From the NCBI GenBank assembly GCA_022575985.1, contig JAKSXM010000007.1, forward strand, positions 16,370,501 to 16,434,500: a stretch of DNA of 64,000 nucleotides, in the 5' to 3' direction. Shown in pieces: positions 61,861-64,000 of this stretch (position 1 is the first letter of the stretch; each line of letters begins with the position of its first letter). The notes beneath the pieces are model-generated. The model ran no database searches and was not told the DNA's origin. It saw only the letters and a program-made list of their open reading frames with translations. The position numbers and the translations under genes are program-made. Source of the stretch: Anagrus nilaparvatae (taxonomy: Eukaryota > Arthropoda > Insecta > Hymenoptera > Mymaridae).

Positions 61861-64000
61861 TACTTTTTACAGTAATTTGATACAAAAATTTTAATTGATT
61901 AAAAATTTGTAGATTAAAAAAATTAATAAAAAATTTGAATATGGTTCAGTTCCACGTTTCAATAGTGAGTTTTTAGAATCTAAGGATTTGTTTGTTCATC
62001 AAGGTCGTTACAAAAGTAATTTATTAATTTAAAATGAGTGTATAAAAGTTTTTAATTGGATTAATTAAACAATATTTACTGCACGTGATAAACATACAAA
62101 AATTTAATTACATACTTGTTAAAAATTATTTATTTATTAATGATGAACTAATAAAAGTATAAATCAAATTATTTTTAATTATTTGGCATTTATGAATGCC
62201 CGTAAGTTTCATAAGCTACTGTGGAAAATTGTTTTTTAGCTTCGGGTCACTATTAAAAAATTGCATTAATATATAAACTTATCGAATTGTACTAATTGGA
62301 CTTTTTCATTCTTAATTATATTTTTAAAAAATATTTTTTTAAATTTAAGTTACATTGAATTCGTTTTTAAAAATTGAGTTATTCAAAAATTTAACTATAG
62401 CTTCTTTTCATTTTATAAATGAAACGGATTTTTTTTATTAGTTTTCATCACTTGATAGTATTTTTTAGAGTAATTCTAATGAATTAGAAAGATTTTCGCA
62501 AGTTTCCTTTGGTTAAATTTAAATTATTTAAAAGAAATTAATACAGTAATTTACAATCTTTTATACATTTTTCATATTTTTTTAGATTAAAAGTAGTTTA
62601 ACTAATATCTTATAGTAATTTTCTTAGGGTCTGTTTGATTTAATCTTTGCCTGAAAAAATTAATTTTTTAATTTGACATTATTTTTTCTCCATAAAATAA
62701 TTTTTACATTCTGTACGTAAAAAATGATTAATGATATAGCCAGAAAAAATGAATTTTCACCACTTTTGATACTTAAACCACAGAGCAAAGCATAAGGTTC
62801 GACTTTAAAGCATGCTATCTGCACATCAAAGTAAAATAGTTGTATCTACCTTGCATACTATTTGTTTCCAAACACATGTGTATCCGATTTGGATACGAAA
62901 ATAGAAGATTCAATTTCGGATTCAAAAAGTAACAGTAAAAGATTTTTCGATTGAGGAAATAGAATTAGCGAAAAAGTTTTGTTCTTTCCATATGTGCTTC
63001 AGATTAGTTATTTTATAATTGATACGGAATTATTTGTCTATAAACACCTTTTTTTACTGTTAATTTATTACCAGAGTTTATAATCAGTTCGACCAAATTT
63101 TTCTTCATAAAAAGTCATAAAATTGTTTAGAATTTAATCTGGCTATATTTATGTGTCTTTTAATTTAAATTTCTTAATAGACAATCAGAAATTGTGACAG
63201 TAATATTTTTCAAATCAATACAATGCTTATTTTAAAAATAAAATTTTTATTATTATGAGACATGTGCGCAGGTCCCAAAATGTTTTGCCACCAAAATTAA
63301 AAAAAATCATATAATTGAAAAATAATTGTAAAATAAAATAATGAAAACTTGTTTATTAAATTATTGAACATTTTAATATACATGATAAATTCTAAATTAA
63401 ATCACACATTTTTTCAGGGTTTTTATTTTATTGAGGGTAGAATTTCAATTTTTTTAAACTTTTTTCGCTGTTTACATGTTGGTTCGTTGGACCAATTCCA
63501 AAATAATTTACTAGATTCTATACACATTTATGGCAGTACTTTTTGTATAAGGTTAGTAATGATTATTACCTATTACCATGTTCTATCTAACCACTTCCCG
63601 ATATAAAATTTTGACAAATTCTACCTATAATTTTAATCTAACTTAAATAAAGTGTGCAAGTCTCCAGGCCTGAAATATAACAAATTAAAAATTTATAAAT
63701 AAATTAAATCTTGTATTTACCCTCGTATTTACCACCCACCCCGAAATTCTGTTAGTGAAAATTTCTTTCTTGTTTTAAAAAATCTTATGTTTATATTGGT
63801 TTAATCTATTCCTAATGATTTGTTAATTAATGAAATATGTTCGCTTTGGCAAGAGCATAAAAATAATTTTAAAATCTAGAGTAAAACATGAAAAATTGTA
63901 TGAAAAATATTTTATCAGTATAACCTATAAGAACGAAATATTGAAAAAATGATTGAATTGTTGAAAGGGTGAGTTTTTGGGGCTTTATATACCTTTTATA
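61861..64000. other. Gene-free AT-rich DNA to the window end
   Basis: The open frame 63349-63606 has no family resemblance. No RNA gene or repeat was recognised. Confidence 0.5.

Overview
The window looks like nuclear DNA from an insect with a very AT-rich genome. The base composition, GT-AG introns of 40-100 bp, the CSN2 and NBAS orthologues, and a Methyltransf_FA/DUF3421 protein all fit an insect. A parasitoid wasp (Hymenoptera) is my best guess, but the species cannot be read from the sequence.

Genes sit almost entirely in the first 19.4 kb. A 5' truncated 5S rRNA gene opens the window. COP9 signalosome subunit 2 (minus strand, 8 exons, complete) and NBAS (plus strand, 17 exons, complete) follow, head to head across a 598 bp shared promoter region. 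NBAS then faces, tail to tail, a farnesoic-acid-O-methyltransferase-like gene (minus strand, 4 exons seen, 5' end missing). Next come two well-phased exons of a plus-strand gene I do not recognise, then an intronless hydroxylysine kinase gene. The genes are unrelated housekeeping or accessory functions; the only regulatory link suggested is the CSN2/NBAS divergent promoter.

From 19.4 kb to the end the DNA is mostly repeats. These include a FLYWCH/MULE relic, a LINE 3' end, a Penelope-like element carrying a GIY-YIG domain with a hammerhead-ribozyme-like relic 0.5 kb downstream, a TTAA-flanked piggyBac-like element nested in a foldback, several TA-flanked foldback MITEs, a 26.998-27.473 kb near-perfect palindrome, a 3.6 kb composite with 0.5 kb inverted ends and a ~156 bp satellite inside, and two dispersed hairpin families (A and B). 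A second, full-length 5S rRNA gene lies at 29.3 kb. Isolated coding-like exons at 25.1, 36.2 and 59.5 kb may belong to genes I cannot complete; the one at 59.5 kb is GC-rich with good splice sites.

No CRISPR, bacterial operon or clearly new protein system is present. The most unusual signals are the family B hairpins, which show a paired base change between copies, the nested foldback architecture, and the degenerate hammerhead motif of the Penelope-like element. All coordinates of exons come from reading splice sites and codon phase by eye; repeat boundaries are approximate.
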